NCBI GenBank assembly: GCA_902776435.1
Contig: CACYQB010000001.1
Coordinates: 124,001-188,000, forward strand
Length of the DNA stretch: 64,000 bases
Reading direction: 5' to 3'
Origin: an uncultured Bacteroidales bacterium
GTDB taxonomy: Bacteria; Bacteroidota; Bacteroidia; Bacteroidales; Muribaculaceae
A program made the position numbers and the translations under genes. This document shows positions 18,017 through 27,071 of this stretch, piece after piece; the stretch's first letter is position 1; every line of letters starts with the position of its first letter. A model generated the notes under the pieces. The model was not told the origin of the DNA. It saw only the letters and a program-made list of their open reading frames with translations, and searched no databases.

Positions 18017-18796
18017 ATGGAACTTAACGATATCATTAAACCTGAGAACAAGGTCTATGCTGAGCCTAAATTATTGAATAGGGTTCATATGCACTACTGC
18101 CCTGGTTGCAGCCATGGCGTTGTACACAAACTCGTGGCCCAGGTCATCGAGGAAATGGGTGTTGCTGAGAAGACCGTAGGCATTTCGCCCGTTGGCTGCG
18201 CCGTATTTGCCTATAACTACATCGACGTGGACTGGGAGGAGGCTCCCCACGGCCGTGCTACCGCTCTGGCTACCGCTGTAAAGCGCTTGTGGCCCGAGAA
18301 CCTGGTATTCACCTATCAGGGCGACGGTGACTTCTCGGCTATCGGTACTTGCGAGTCGATTCACGCTTGCAACCGTGGCGAGAACATTGTCATCATCTTC
18401 ATCAATAACGCAATCTACGGTATGACCGGCGGTCAGATGGCTCCCACGACCCTGCTGGGTCAGAAGACCGCTACCTGCCCCTACGGCCGCCGTCCGGACC
18501 TCAATGGTTATCCCCTGGCCATCACTCCGCTGCTGGCACAACTCGACGGTACTTGCTACGTGACCCGTCAGAGCGTTCACACGCCCGCTAACGTACGCAA
18601 GGCTAAAGCCGCTCTGAAGAAAGCCTTTGAGAACAGCATCAACTGCAAGGGTACTTCGGTTGTCGAGATCGTCAGCGCCTGCAACACCGGTTGGAAGCTC
18701 ACTCCCGAGAAGGCCAACAAGTGGATGGAAGAGAATATGTTCGCCAAGTATCCCCTGGGAGACTTGAAGGACTTGAAAGATGGTATTCAACGCTAA
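18017..18796 (+). CDS. 2-oxoacid:ferredoxin oxidoreductase beta (TPP-binding) subunit
   Basis: This 259-residue beta chain binds thiamine diphosphate. The motif YCPGCSHGVVHKL lies at about 27-40, the TPP/Mg2+ motif GDGDFSAIGTCE at about 101-112 with IIFINNAIYGMTGGQMAPTT following at about 131-150. It starts 8 nt after vorB, so translation is probably coupled. With the alpha chain it forms the catalytic core. It is annotated as VorA or KorB in relatives. Confidence 0.93.
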   Translation: MELNDIIKPENKVYAEPKLLNRVHMHYCPGCSHGVVHKLVAQVIEEMGVAEKTVGISPVGCAVFAYNYIDVDWEEAPHGRATALATAVKRLWPENLVFTYQGDGDFSAIGTCESIHACNRGENIVIIFINNAIYGMTGGQMAPTTLLGQKTATCPYGRRPDLNGYPLAITPLLAQLDGTCYVTRQSVHTPANVRKAKAALKKAFENSINCKGTSVVEIVSACNTGWKLTPEKANKWMEENMFAKYPLGDLKDLKDGIQR

Positions 18797-18811
18797 AATT
18801 TAGAAGACACT

Positions 18812-19351
18812 ATGATTAATGAAATAGTTATTGCCGGTTTCGGCGGACAGGGTGTACTGTCGATGGGTAAGATTCTTGCCTACTCTGGTTTGATGGAGGA
18901 CAAGGAAGTCTGCTGGCTGCCCTCTTATGGTCCTGAACAGCGTGGCGGTACCGCCAACGTAACCGTTATCGTGAGCGATGAGCGCATCAGCTCGCCCGTT
19001 CTCAACACCTATGACGTGGTGGTTGTCCTCAACCAGCAGTCACTGGACAAGTTTGAGAGCAAGGTGAAACCTGGTGGCATCCTGATGTATGACACCTATG
19101 GCATCCACAAGAAACCCACCCGCACCGATATCAAGATTTATCCTATCGATGCAACCGAGAAGTCTATCGAGATGAAGAACTCCAAGACCTTCAACATGAT
19201 CGTCCTGGGTTCGATGCTCAAGGTGCGCCCGATGGTGACCATCGAGAGCGTGCTCAAGGCCCTCAAGAAGACCCTTCCCGAGCGCCACTGGCACCTCATC
19301 CCCCTCAACGAGGAGGCTCTGAAGGAAGGTGGAAACCTCATCAAGGAGTAA
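18812..19351 (+). CDS. 2-oxoacid:ferredoxin oxidoreductase gamma subunit
   Basis: This 179-residue gamma chain starts with the CoA-associated pattern EIVIAGFGGQGVLSMGKI and has SYGPEQRGGTANVTVIVS at about 35-52, both typical of the POR gamma domain. It closes the operon ferredoxin-alpha-beta-gamma, 15 nt after the beta gene. The complete complex would let the anaerobe make acyl-CoA and reduced ferredoxin, or run the reverse carboxylation. Confidence 0.93.
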   Translation: MINEIVIAGFGGQGVLSMGKILAYSGLMEDKEVCWLPSYGPEQRGGTANVTVIVSDERISSPVLNTYDVVVVLNQQSLDKFESKVKPGGILMYDTYGIHKKPTRTDIKIYPIDATEKSIEMKNSKTFNMIVLGSMLKVRPMVTIESVLKALKKTLPERHWHLIPLNEEALKEGGNLIKE

Positions 19352-19371
19352 TCCCTAGAAGTCATTTAATA

Positions 19372-19407
19372 ACAATAACGGTTGACCTCATGGTCAACCG
19401 TTATTGT
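19372..19407. terminator. Bidirectional terminator hairpin
   Basis: A perfect 16-bp stem (19372-19387 with 19392-19407; core AACGGTTGACC) with loop TCAT lies between the convergent gamma subunit and nuclease genes. Confidence 0.85.
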
Positions 19408-19430
19408 GTTATATAGGAACCAGCCGTCGA

Positions 19431-21137
19431 TTATTGAACGGCGACTTTCCAAGCGCTGCGGCTGGTGGCAGTCTTGAGCAGGTAGATGCCACGCGGCAGG
19501 TCGATAACCATGTCGTTGTGCAGGTTGTCAATGCGGCGCACTACACGTCCGGCCATGTCATAGATGGTAGCGGTGCCCAGGTCCTCGTTGCACTGGATGA
19601 GAATGCCGCCCTCCTTGCCGATGATGTGTAAGGGCTTGTCGGCCTCAATACCAGTGATGCCGCTGGCATCCAGCGTAATGGTATTGGACGGATTGCTCAA
19701 GTAGCCCAGTCGGTAGGACTGCACGTAGTAGGTGTGGGTTTCGCCCGGCATGCGGTCGTCAAATAAGTAGCTCGCTGTGTTGCTGTCATCGGTGTTGGTG
19801 ACCTCGGTACGGACATCACCATTCTCCTTGTTATAAATGGTGCGGGTAATCACGTAATAGTCAACTTCCTCGTTGGCAGCCTTCCAGTTGGCGATATACT
19901 TGCTGCCGTTGATGTCGGTGGCTTCAAGGGCTGTGAGGGTTGTCAGGGTGGGAGCAGGAAGGCAAGTAGCGAGAAGTTCGACCTCCACACTGCCGACGAG
20001 TCCGCCATCATAAATTACCAGATGGGCCGAGTGGTTGCCGAGGGTTGTGGGTGTGTAGGTGATGGTCAGGGCATAGCCGTCGGCGCTGTTGGCAGCGGTG
20101 CGGCTAATGGTCGACACGGGAATGCTGAACATCTTGTAGTCGTCACGGTACAGCACCAGCGAGAGCGGATTGGTCAAACCGTGTCCCTTGACGTAGAGGG
20201 TATAGTCAAGCGACTTGCCCAGGGCGACTTCGCCAAAGTTGAGTGATGTGCCCTGTGTAGGTGCGATGAGTTCAGGTTCTCCGTCATAAGTAGTCGTGTC
20301 GCTGCTGGTGCCTGCCTCGCTAACGTAGAAAATCTGTCCCTGGCGGTTGCCCCAGATATATTCAAACAAATCAGGGAAGTCGATGAACGGGTTACGGTTG
20401 TTCTGGTGCTTCTGTACCGCATCGTTGCGGTTCACTTCCTTGTCGCTCACGGCATCGTTGCGTGCCCAGCGGCACAACATCTCGATAGACCAGTTGTTAA
20501 GCGTCTTCCAGGAAGTGTTGTTGAGCATGTAGGTGTATTTCCACTTGTAATGTTGATAGGCGCATGCCATATAGAAGTAGGTGCGGGCAAAGTCGCCCTT
20601 GTAACGGTTGTCCGGTTCAAACACCTGATTGGCTCCACCGCCTTGGCCCATCATGGGAGAGCCCACACGGGTCACGCCGTTATCAAATTCCACCTGTGAC
20701 ACCTCACCTAACGGCCAGTTATATTTTGCCATGTTGGCATCTTCCTCCGAGGGGTAGAGGTGGTTGATGTCGGTGTAGGCCGAGTAGCCTTGGCTCGCGT
20801 CATAGCCACCCCACCAACTCTTGGGCAAGGAGTGTTCCCTGTTCATGCCGTATGGGGCACTGTAGCCTCTGAAATAGAAGACGTCGTCACTGTACATGTC
20901 CCACACTTGATTAGGGTTCTCGGGACGGCAGTCGGTTTCGGTAAAGTAACCCCACAGGCTGCCGTAACTCAGCGTGGTGTGCTGCATTGCTAGGTTGTGA
21001 ATGGCATCCTTGAGGGCTTCACCGCTCTTGCCGTCTAGTGAGCTGTAGTAGCCGGCGGGAATGGTAGCGCTGGCGCCCATCCATGCTGTGATGGCAGCAA
21101 TGGCGATGGCGAGTCGGTATAATCTCTTTGGAATCAT
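19431..21137 (-). CDS. Secreted endonuclease I-family nuclease with T9SS-like tail
   Basis: This 568-residue protein has a signal peptide (first about 25 residues, ending GASA), then the endonuclease I fold with NREHSLPKSWWG (about 99-110) and DINHLYPSEEDAN (about 125-137), which hold the metal and catalytic His/Asn residues. A beta-sandwich with Ser/Thr-rich strands and an FN3-like segment (about 395-480) follow. The last roughly 70 residues (ATIYDMAGRVVRRI to the end) match the Por secretion/T9SS type A sorting pattern. It is predicted to degrade extracellular DNA or RNA, for example for nutrient scavenging. TAACTTTG at 21166-21173 on the minus strand is a probable -7 box. Confidence 0.9.
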   Translation of the reverse strand: MIPKRLYRLAIAIAAITAWMGASATIPAGYYSSLDGKSGEALKDAIHNLAMQHTTLSYGSLWGYFTETDCRPENPNQVWDMYSDDVFYFRGYSAPYGMNREHSLPKSWWGGYDASQGYSAYTDINHLYPSEEDANMAKYNWPLGEVSQVEFDNGVTRVGSPMMGQGGGANQVFEPDNRYKGDFARTYFYMACAYQHYKWKYTYMLNNTSWKTLNNWSIEMLCRWARNDAVSDKEVNRNDAVQKHQNNRNPFIDFPDLFEYIWGNRQGQIFYVSEAGTSSDTTTYDGEPELIAPTQGTSLNFGEVALGKSLDYTLYVKGHGLTNPLSLVLYRDDYKMFSIPVSTISRTAANSADGYALTITYTPTTLGNHSAHLVIYDGGLVGSVEVELLATCLPAPTLTTLTALEATDINGSKYIANWKAANEEVDYYVITRTIYNKENGDVRTEVTNTDDSNTASYLFDDRMPGETHTYYVQSYRLGYLSNPSNTITLDASGITGIEADKPLHIIGKEGGILIQCNEDLGTATIYDMAGRVVRRIDNLHNDMVIDLPRGIYLLKTATSRSAWKVAVQ

Positions 21138-21205
21138 AGCTTTAATTATTAAACGTTATGGCTGGCAAAGTTAGTGAAAAGTTTTCACTTGTCGGTTTTT
21201 AGCCG

Positions 21206-22672
21206 TTAGTTTTCTGGGTTATTGATCCAGTTGATGAGGTAAACGCGGTCCCGAGCACGCGTCATGGCGGTGTAAAGCCAGCGGTAGAAGTCCATCGACT
21301 GCATCGCGTCGGGCATGATGCCTCCCATGTCGATGAACACATTGCGCCACTGGCCACCCTGTGCCTTGTGGCACGTCACGGCATAGGCATACTTGACTTG
21401 AAGGGCGTTGAAGTAAGGGTGCTCCTTGAGTTGCTTGTAGCGCTCGCGCTTGTCGCCCGTCAGTTCATTATAGACTTCATTGAAGAGGCGTTCGCTCTGT
21501 TCGCGGTTCAGCGCCGGAGTATCGCTCAACAGGCAATCGACCACAATCTTGCAATCCATTTCCAAGCCGTCGTGGTCGGGAAACTCGACAGTGACGTTGG
21601 CAAAACGCAGCCCATATTTGTGCTCGATGTCACCCCACACGCGCCTCACACGGCACACGTCGCCGTTAGCGATAAAATCCAGTTCTTCATAGTCGCGTGC
21701 CCAGTAATAGTTGTTCTTGGCCACAAGCAGCATGTCATCGTTCACTAGCAGGTCTTCGCGGTAGAGGATTGAGTTGCGCACCCCCATATTAAATAATGTG
21801 GCGCGCTTGTTGCTGCGCGTCACGATGATGGTTTCGCCCATGCCGTCGCGGTCATAGCAGTCACTGATGGTCTCAAGCAGGAACTCACTCGACACGGTGC
21901 TGATGTCATCCATGCCATCGAGGTCAAAGTGGGGGCGTCCCAATATACCGTCTTCCATGGCTTGCCGCAGCAGCGTGGCGTTGTGCAGAATGCCGCTCTC
22001 CTGGGCTTGACGGGCAATCTGCTGCAGGAACACGCCATAGGTCGCCAGCCCCAATGACCGCAATATTTCGTCATCTAGGGCAGGACTTACGAGTTGCCCC
22101 ACTGGCGGCAACTGCGCATTGTCGCCCATGAGCACCAGCTTGCAGCCCAAGCCGTTATAGACATATCCGATGAGGTCTTCGAGCAACCGCCCGCTGCCGA
22201 ACATTGAACCGTCGTTCGCGTTGCTGATCATCGAGGCCTCATCTACAATAAACACCGTGTTGGTGTGCTTGTTGTCGGCAAGACCGAAGGCATCGATGCC
22301 GTAGCCCTGTTGGCGGTAAATCTTGCGATGGATGGTGTAGGCGGGATGGCCCGAGTAGTCGCTGAAGATGTGGGCGGCACGGCCAGTCGGCGCCATTAGC
22401 ACGGACTTCACTCCCTGCTGGTGCAGTGCCTTGACGATGGCACCCGTGAGCGACGTCTTGCCTGTGCCCGCATAGCCACCAAGGATAAACACCGAACGCT
22501 CGGGGGCATAGAGCAGGAAATGGGCCAGCGCCACGATGACCAGCATCTGGTCGTCGTTCGGGTCATAAGGGAGCCACCGCAGCACATCCACGGCCAGTTG
22601 CTTCACGCGCGGGTCCTGTCGGTCGGCCCCACCCGTGTTGTTGTAGTTCTGCAGTCGCTCGTTGTTATTCAT
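21206..22672 (-). CDS. RecD/Dda-like superfamily 1 DNA helicase
   Basis: Read from the ATG at 22672 this is 488 residues; the longer frame adds 24 residues overlapping the promoter of the divergent tRNA. Walker A is GGYAGTGKTSLTG (about 59-71), Walker B/motif II is FIVDEASMI (about 140-148), and motif III has KLVLMGDNAQLPPVG. The UvrD_C_2 end contains AVTCHKAQGGQW (motif V) and YTAMTRARD (motif VI). It likely unwinds DNA 5' to 3' in repair or recombination. It is a stand-alone protein, not a RecBCD subunit. No operon partner. Confidence 0.88.
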   Translation of the reverse strand: MNNNERLQNYNNTGGADRQDPRVKQLAVDVLRWLPYDPNDDQMLVIVALAHFLLYAPERSVFILGGYAGTGKTSLTGAIVKALHQQGVKSVLMAPTGRAAHIFSDYSGHPAYTIHRKIYRQQGYGIDAFGLADNKHTNTVFIVDEASMISNANDGSMFGSGRLLEDLIGYVYNGLGCKLVLMGDNAQLPPVGQLVSPALDDEILRSLGLATYGVFLQQIARQAQESGILHNATLLRQAMEDGILGRPHFDLDGMDDISTVSSEFLLETISDCYDRDGMGETIIVTRSNKRATLFNMGVRNSILYREDLLVNDDMLLVAKNNYYWARDYEELDFIANGDVCRVRRVWGDIEHKYGLRFANVTVEFPDHDGLEMDCKIVVDCLLSDTPALNREQSERLFNEVYNELTGDKRERYKQLKEHPYFNALQVKYAYAVTCHKAQGGQWRNVFIDMGGIMPDAMQSMDFYRWLYTAMTRARDRVYLINWINNPEN

Positions 22673-22703
22673 GGCTACAAAAATATTAAAAAAACGAGAA
22701 AAA

Positions 22704-22736
22704 CTTGCGGATTTCCGCCAAATTGTATTACCTTTG
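22704..22736 (+). promoter_or_regulatory. Promoter of tRNA-Ser
   Basis: CTTG (22704-22707), a 21-nt spacer and TACCTTTG (22729-22736) end 17 nt before the mature tRNA. Confidence 0.75.
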
Positions 22737-22753
22737 CCCCGCATTTAGCGAAA

Positions 22754-22841
22754 GGAGTGATGCTCGAGTGGCTGAAGAGGCACGCCTGGAAAGCGTGTAT
22801 ACGTCAAAAGCGTATCCCGAGTTCGAATCTCGGTCACTCCG
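22754..22841 (+). tRNA. tRNA-Ser(GGA)
   Basis: The acceptor arms GGAGTGA (22754-22760) and TCACTCC (22834-22840) pair fully, with discriminator G at 22841. The anticodon stem-loop is CACGC-CTGGAAA-GCGTG, giving anticodon GGA. A long variable arm (TATACGTCAAAAGCGTA) and the T arm (CCGAG-TTCGAAT-CTCGG) confirm a class II serine tRNA. CCA is not encoded. Confidence 0.96.
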
Positions 22842-22845
22842 CAAG

Positions 22846-22880
22846 AAAAAAGAGACGACAACAACTGTCGCCTCTTTTTT
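22846..22880 (+). terminator. Intrinsic terminator of tRNA-Ser
   Basis: GAGACGACA and TGTCGCCTC form a 9-bp stem with one A/C mismatch, followed by TTTTTT, 10 nt after the tRNA. Confidence 0.85.
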
Positions 22881-22909
22881 GATAACCAAAATTCTTGCTC
22901 TTGCTTGAA

Positions 22910-23899
22910 CTACGAGGATGGTGGGGTGACAATATTTTTTGCCAGGTTGTTGAGTTGCAGGCACTGGTCACGGGTGATTTTCTTTTTCTCGCTATGATAG
23001 GGCCAGGGGGCGACGAAAAGTAACTGCCCTCTGGCACAGGCATCGAATTGCTGGCCACCTGGTTTCCACAGCGGCGAAAAACCGTTCTCCAGCAAAATGA
23101 TTTCACGTATTCCTGCTTCGAAGGCAGTTCTCATCACTGTTTTCTCGCATGGGCTGATGCAGGGTGAGACCAATATGGACCCGTCTCGGGCCATTGCCAT
23201 GTAGCGGTTGACTTCGCGTGCTATGGCTTCATCGGTATTGATGCTCCGCGAGCATTGTACCATGATTTTGAAGGGGTGCTCAAGCAGAAATCGGTTGCCG
23301 GCGATGGCGACTTGAGTATTTCCCACAGTAATGTCTTGTTGGATGGTGAAGAACTCGGGATGGTAGCGCTTTGTCCACAGTCGGCGGGGATTGTCATGCA
23401 GGTAGTTCAACATGGTTTCCAACTGCCCTTTGTTAATGAGGATTCTGTCATGGTATCCCTCTTCCCAGAGGGTTGTGCCCAGTAATTCCCTTGCTGCGGC
23501 ATTGCATCCCACCTTGAAACCGTTTATTACATTACCCAAATGGTATGGTACCTGGCAGGTAACGAAGAGGACTCCGTGCAGATGGTCGGGCATGAGCTGG
23601 ATGTCCATTATTCTCACCTCGTGGTAATGGGCTGGGATGGCATGCCAGCATTCAAGCACCCTCTCGCCCAAGTGGCTTGGGCGAATCCATGGCACGAGGT
23701 GACTGTCATCGGGGTCGCATAACTCTCCTAGCACAGGCCTGCGCCCCTCCACGGCCATTGTTACCATATAAATGCAACGGCTGTGATAGTCGTGCCAAGC
23801 ATTGCGACGTTTCATGGAGCGATTTACTTGAAAGTCATCGTGGTGATGCTGCCACCACTGCCTGCGCTTCTCGTCACGCTCATGTCTCTCGTTACTCAT
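22910..23899 (-). CDS. REP-associated tyrosine (RAYT/IS200-like) transposase with extra C-terminal domain
   Basis: This 329-residue protein has a Y1 HUH transposase domain over about residues 30-185. The HUH motif is in QLMPDHLHGVLF (about 100-111) and the probable catalytic Tyr in MLNYLHDNPRRLW (about 164). The remaining about 140 residues look like a Rossmann-type fold: a first strand with AIAGNRFLLEHP, then ILVSPCISPCEK (about 243), AFEAGIREIILLENGF and ACARGQLLFVAP. The order resembles SLOG/DprA nucleotide-binding domains; this is inferred from pattern only. A large palindrome lies just upstream at 23938-24027, as expected for RAYTs and their REP targets. No IS ends were identified, so it may be a single-copy domesticated gene. 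Confidence 0.8.
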   Translation of the reverse strand: MSNERHERDEKRRQWWQHHHDDFQVNRSMKRRNAWHDYHSRCIYMVTMAVEGRRPVLGELCDPDDSHLVPWIRPSHLGERVLECWHAIPAHYHEVRIMDIQLMPDHLHGVLFVTCQVPYHLGNVINGFKVGCNAAARELLGTTLWEEGYHDRILINKGQLETMLNYLHDNPRRLWTKRYHPEFFTIQQDITVGNTQVAIAGNRFLLEHPFKIMVQCSRSINTDEAIAREVNRYMAMARDGSILVSPCISPCEKTVMRTAFEAGIREIILLENGFSPLWKPGGQQFDACARGQLLFVAPWPYHSEKKKITRDQCLQLNNLAKNIVTPPSS

Positions 23900-23937
23900 G
23901 TGGAGCAGGATGCTAATACTACTGGGGCTTTAAACAG

Positions 23938-24027
23938 GCCGGTGGCCTGCACTACTACAACTAGTGGTGCTGCTGTGATTGCAGTTGTTGCACGTGGTTA
24001 CCAGTTGTAGTAGTGCGAGCCACCGGC
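23938..24027. repeat. REP/BIME-like palindrome beside the RAYT gene
   Basis: Two 25-nt arms (23938-23962 and 24003-24027) are inverted repeats with only two adjacent mismatches; the shared core is GCACTACTACAACT and the outer part is GCCGGTGGC. The 40-nt centre is rich in TG and GC repeats. The element fills the gap between the RAYT start and the OPT gene end, and may also serve as terminator of the latter. Confidence 0.75.
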
Positions 24028-24037
24028 TCGTGTTTTA

Positions 24038-26002
24038 TCAGTTGTCTTTCTTGGCGCGGAGGCAAGAGATGGCCAGGAAGAGGATCAGGGCGATGTACAT
24101 CACGATGGCCAGGATGTTGCTGGCGGTATCGCTAAGCGGGCTGACGTACTTGAAGCCGAAGAAAATCATCGCAGCGCTGACAACACCCATGAGGGCACCA
24201 CCGGCGATGAAGCCCGATGCCAAGAGGGTACCGCGCTCCTTGCGAGCATTGTTGACCTTCTCATCCTTGCTGCGGCTGCCGACGAACCAGCTGATGATGG
24301 CGCCGACGAGCAGCGGGGCATTGAGTTGCAGGGGAATGAACATACCCAGCGAGAAGGGCAAGGCGGGCACCTTCAACCAGTTGAGCAGCAGGGCGAGGAT
24401 AGCGCCCACGCCGTAAAGTAACCAGGGGGTCTCGCCACCCATCATCAGGGGATCGATGACGGCAGCCATAGCGTTGGCTTGGGGAGCGACCATGGCATTG
24501 GGGCCAGTAAAGCCGTAAGCCTTGTTCAGAATCATCATCACACCGCCGACGGTGGCAGCCGACACGAGGGTACCGACAAACTTCCACGTCTGCTGCTTGG
24601 CGGGTGTGGTACCGATCCAGTAACCGATCTTCATATCGGTCACCATGCCACCCGCCATCGACAGGGCGGTGCAAACCACGCCACCGATAACCATCGCGGC
24701 AACGATACCCTTGGAACCGTCAAGGCCGATGGCGACGAAAATCACGCTGGCCACGATAAGTGTCATCAAGGTCATACCGCTCACGGGATTGCTACCCACG
24801 ATGGCAATCGCATTGGCAGCCACGGTGGTAAACAGGAAGGCGATGATGAGCACGACGATGAAGGCAACCACGGTTTGGAGGAGGTTGTGGATAACACCGA
24901 TATAGAAGAATACGAAGGTCACTACCAGCGCTGCCAGCAGGGCAAACACGAGGATCTTCATGGAGATGTCACGCTGGTGGCGCTCCACCTGCTGGCTCTG
25001 GTCTTGGCCCTTGAAGGCCTGACCAGCAAGGCCAGCGGCATTCTTGATGACGCCCCACGACTTGACGATGCCGATGATACCGCTCATGGCGATACCGCCG
25101 ATACCGATATAGCGTGCACCGTTAGCGAAGATATAGTCGGCAGGCTGGCTAGCCAAAGCGGGATCCATCGAGCCCATGAGGGGAACGATGATCCACCAGA
25201 TAAAGGCACTACCGGCAAAGATGATGAAAGCGTAAGGCAGACCGATGATATAACCAAGACCCAGCACGGCAGCACCAGTGTTGATCTTGAAGATCATCTT
25301 CACGTTGTCAGAGAAACTCTGCAGCGCGGGGATGGCCTGAGTGGTGAGCACCTCTTTCCACCAGCCGAAGGTCGAAAGCAGGAAGTCGTACAGACCACCC
25401 ACCAGACCAGCGATGAGCAGCGGACGAGCCTGGTCGCCGCCCTTCTGGCCGCTGACGAGCACCTGGGTGGTCGCGGTGGCTTCGGGGAACGGGAACTTGC
25501 CGTGCATGTCGCTCACGAAGTACTTGCGGAAGGGGATAAAGAACAGGATGCCCAAGCAGCCACCCAACAGCGAACTGAGGAAGACTTCCAGGAAGTTCAC
25601 CGTGATGTCAGGGTACTTCTCCTGCAGGATGTACAGAGCAGGCAAGGTGAAGATGGCACCTGCCACGATGATGCCCGAGGCGGCACCAATCGACTGGATG
25701 ATAACATTCTCGCCCAGTGAGTTCTTGCGCTTGGTCACCGCACCGATACCGGCGGCGATGATAGCGATGGGAATGGCAGCCTCAAAGACTTGGCCCACCT
25801 TGAGGCCCAGATAGGCTGCGGCGGCACTGAAGATGACCGCCATGATCAGACCCAGCGAGACAGAGTAGGGCGTGATTTCGGGATACGTCTTGTCGGGCTT
25901 CAAGATGGGGACATATTTCTCCCCGGGCTTGAGCTCGCGAGCGGCGTTATCGGGCAACGCAATCTCGTCTTGCTGTTGTTCAACAATGATTTCGTCTTTC
26001 AT
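24038..26002 (-). CDS. OPT-family oligopeptide transporter
   Basis: This 654-residue integral membrane protein matches the OPT superfamily (TIGR00733-type bacterial branch) along its length. After a hydrophilic N-terminus (ELKPGEKYVPILKPDKTYPE) come about 16 hydrophobic helices. Characteristic stretches are AAYLGLKVGQVFEAAIPIA (about 63-81), the ATATTQVLV motif (about 171) and SNPVSGMTLMTL (about 407). Bacterial members are proposed to import oligopeptides or metal chelates; the substrate here is unknown. It is monocistronic, with no clear promoter beyond a TATCTTCG-like box on the minus strand near 26055. Confidence 0.9.
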   Translation of the reverse strand: MKDEIIVEQQQDEIALPDNAARELKPGEKYVPILKPDKTYPEITPYSVSLGLIMAVIFSAAAAYLGLKVGQVFEAAIPIAIIAAGIGAVTKRKNSLGENVIIQSIGAASGIIVAGAIFTLPALYILQEKYPDITVNFLEVFLSSLLGGCLGILFFIPFRKYFVSDMHGKFPFPEATATTQVLVSGQKGGDQARPLLIAGLVGGLYDFLLSTFGWWKEVLTTQAIPALQSFSDNVKMIFKINTGAAVLGLGYIIGLPYAFIIFAGSAFIWWIIVPLMGSMDPALASQPADYIFANGARYIGIGGIAMSGIIGIVKSWGVIKNAAGLAGQAFKGQDQSQQVERHQRDISMKILVFALLAALVVTFVFFYIGVIHNLLQTVVAFIVVLIIAFLFTTVAANAIAIVGSNPVSGMTLMTLIVASVIFVAIGLDGSKGIVAAMVIGGVVCTALSMAGGMVTDMKIGYWIGTTPAKQQTWKFVGTLVSAATVGGVMMILNKAYGFTGPNAMVAPQANAMAAVIDPLMMGGETPWLLYGVGAILALLLNWLKVPALPFSLGMFIPLQLNAPLLVGAIISWFVGSRSKDEKVNNARKERGTLLASGFIAGGALMGVVSAAMIFFGFKYVSPLSDTASNILAIVMYIALILFLAISCLRAKKDN

Positions 26003-26103
26003 AATGATTATTAATTTGATAGATGGTTAATCGGGTTAACAAACTGCGAAGATAGACAAAAAACGAGAAACCATCACCATTCACAGTGGGAAATGTGTGT
26101 TTT

Positions 26104-26134
26104 TTTGTAAGAATGAAGATTTTAATTATCTTTG
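26104..26134 (+). promoter_or_regulatory. Promoter of the YD-repeat-like secreted protein gene
   Basis: TTTG (26104-26107), a 19-nt spacer and TATCTTTG (26127-26134) match the consensus exactly, 32 nt before the ATG at 26167. Confidence 0.8.
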
Positions 26135-26166
26135 CACAACTAAACATTAAAATAGATCACTCTGTC

Positions 26167-26991
26167 ATGGTTAAGAGATTTATATTGCTGGCTATCACGG
26201 CCATTATTACGATAGGGCTTGCCAATGCCCAGGGTTTGAATAGCAAGTATTGCAACGATCATGTCGCCCTTGAGGACTTGGCTGCCTATATCGACACCAT
26301 TCGTCCCGTGGATCCCAGTGTAAGGCTGTTCTATACCAATCTGGTGAACAATCCCACCCACAGTTACCGTATTGAGCACCTGGATTTAGGGTTTAACGGG
26401 TGCACGGGCCGCGTCGATGAGAAAGTCGTCATGGCCGATGGCTCCAAGCGCGACAACGTGTTCATCTTCAACAAGCAGGGCTTGCTTACACAATCCACCA
26501 TCCAGGGCAGCAAGGGCAACAAGACCGTGGTGGATTACACTTACTCCTATGACGAAGTGTTAGGCTTCACCATCAAGCAGAGTAAAAGCAAGAACCGCAC
26601 GATTAACTATGCGTCCATTTTTGGCGAGCATGGCCGTCGCGAGTCCATCAAGGGCAGCAACGGCAGCCGACAGGATTATACCTACAACGATCAAGGTCAC
26701 CTTACCAAACTTGTCATCACCCCTGCTAAGGGTGACAAGCGCACACTGCTCTATCAGGGTGGTTATGTCGTGCGTGAGGAGACAGCCGGCAAGGCTTTCC
26801 GTTACCATTATGACTTTGACACGGCAACAGGCAAGAAATTCCTCATCTCCATCGAGGAGTTGAAGGGAACCGAGGTCGTGCACGTGCGCACCTTCGATTA
26901 CGATATCGACACACACGGGCGCTACACTCGCGTCAACGTTGCCCTCGACGGCAAGAACCAGATGACCATCACGCGCAGTTACGGTGAGTAG
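26167..26991 (+). CDS. Secreted hypothetical protein with YD/RHS-like beta strands
   Basis: The ATG at 26167 follows a consensus promoter and begins a signal peptide (MVKRFILLAITAIITIGLAN, then AQ), giving 274 residues; the longer frame runs back through the promoter. The mature part has repeated beta-hairpin units such as VVDYTYSYDE, RQDYTYNDQGHLTKL and RYHYDFDTATGKKFL, which resemble single YD/RHS repeats. No catalytic motif is visible. Exported, probably periplasmic. It precedes porE, but the roughly 80-nt gap and its own promoter leave co-transcription open. Confidence 0.75.
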   Translation: MVKRFILLAITAIITIGLANAQGLNSKYCNDHVALEDLAAYIDTIRPVDPSVRLFYTNLVNNPTHSYRIEHLDLGFNGCTGRVDEKVVMADGSKRDNVFIFNKQGLLTQSTIQGSKGNKTVVDYTYSYDEVLGFTIKQSKSKNRTINYASIFGEHGRRESIKGSNGSRQDYTYNDQGHLTKLVITPAKGDKRTLLYQGGYVVREETAGKAFRYHYDFDTATGKKFLISIEELKGTEVVHVRTFDYDIDTHGRYTRVNVALDGKNQMTITRSYGE

Positions 26992-27071
26992 GCTTTAGGT
27001 TTTAGGGTTAAAAAACAATAAAAGGGATTGCTTTGACGTTTATAATGTTAAAGCAATTGTACCGCAGTTTC

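Noticed and set aside
22910-24027. Complete insertion sequence around the RAYT gene
   Set aside because: No terminal inverted repeats, target duplication or second hairpin on the 3' side were found; a single-copy RAYT with one palindrome is the better reading.
24479-25720. 413-codon plus-strand frame opposite the OPT transporter
   Set aside because: Same type of antisense shadow: strongly His/Asp-rich with no recognisable family.
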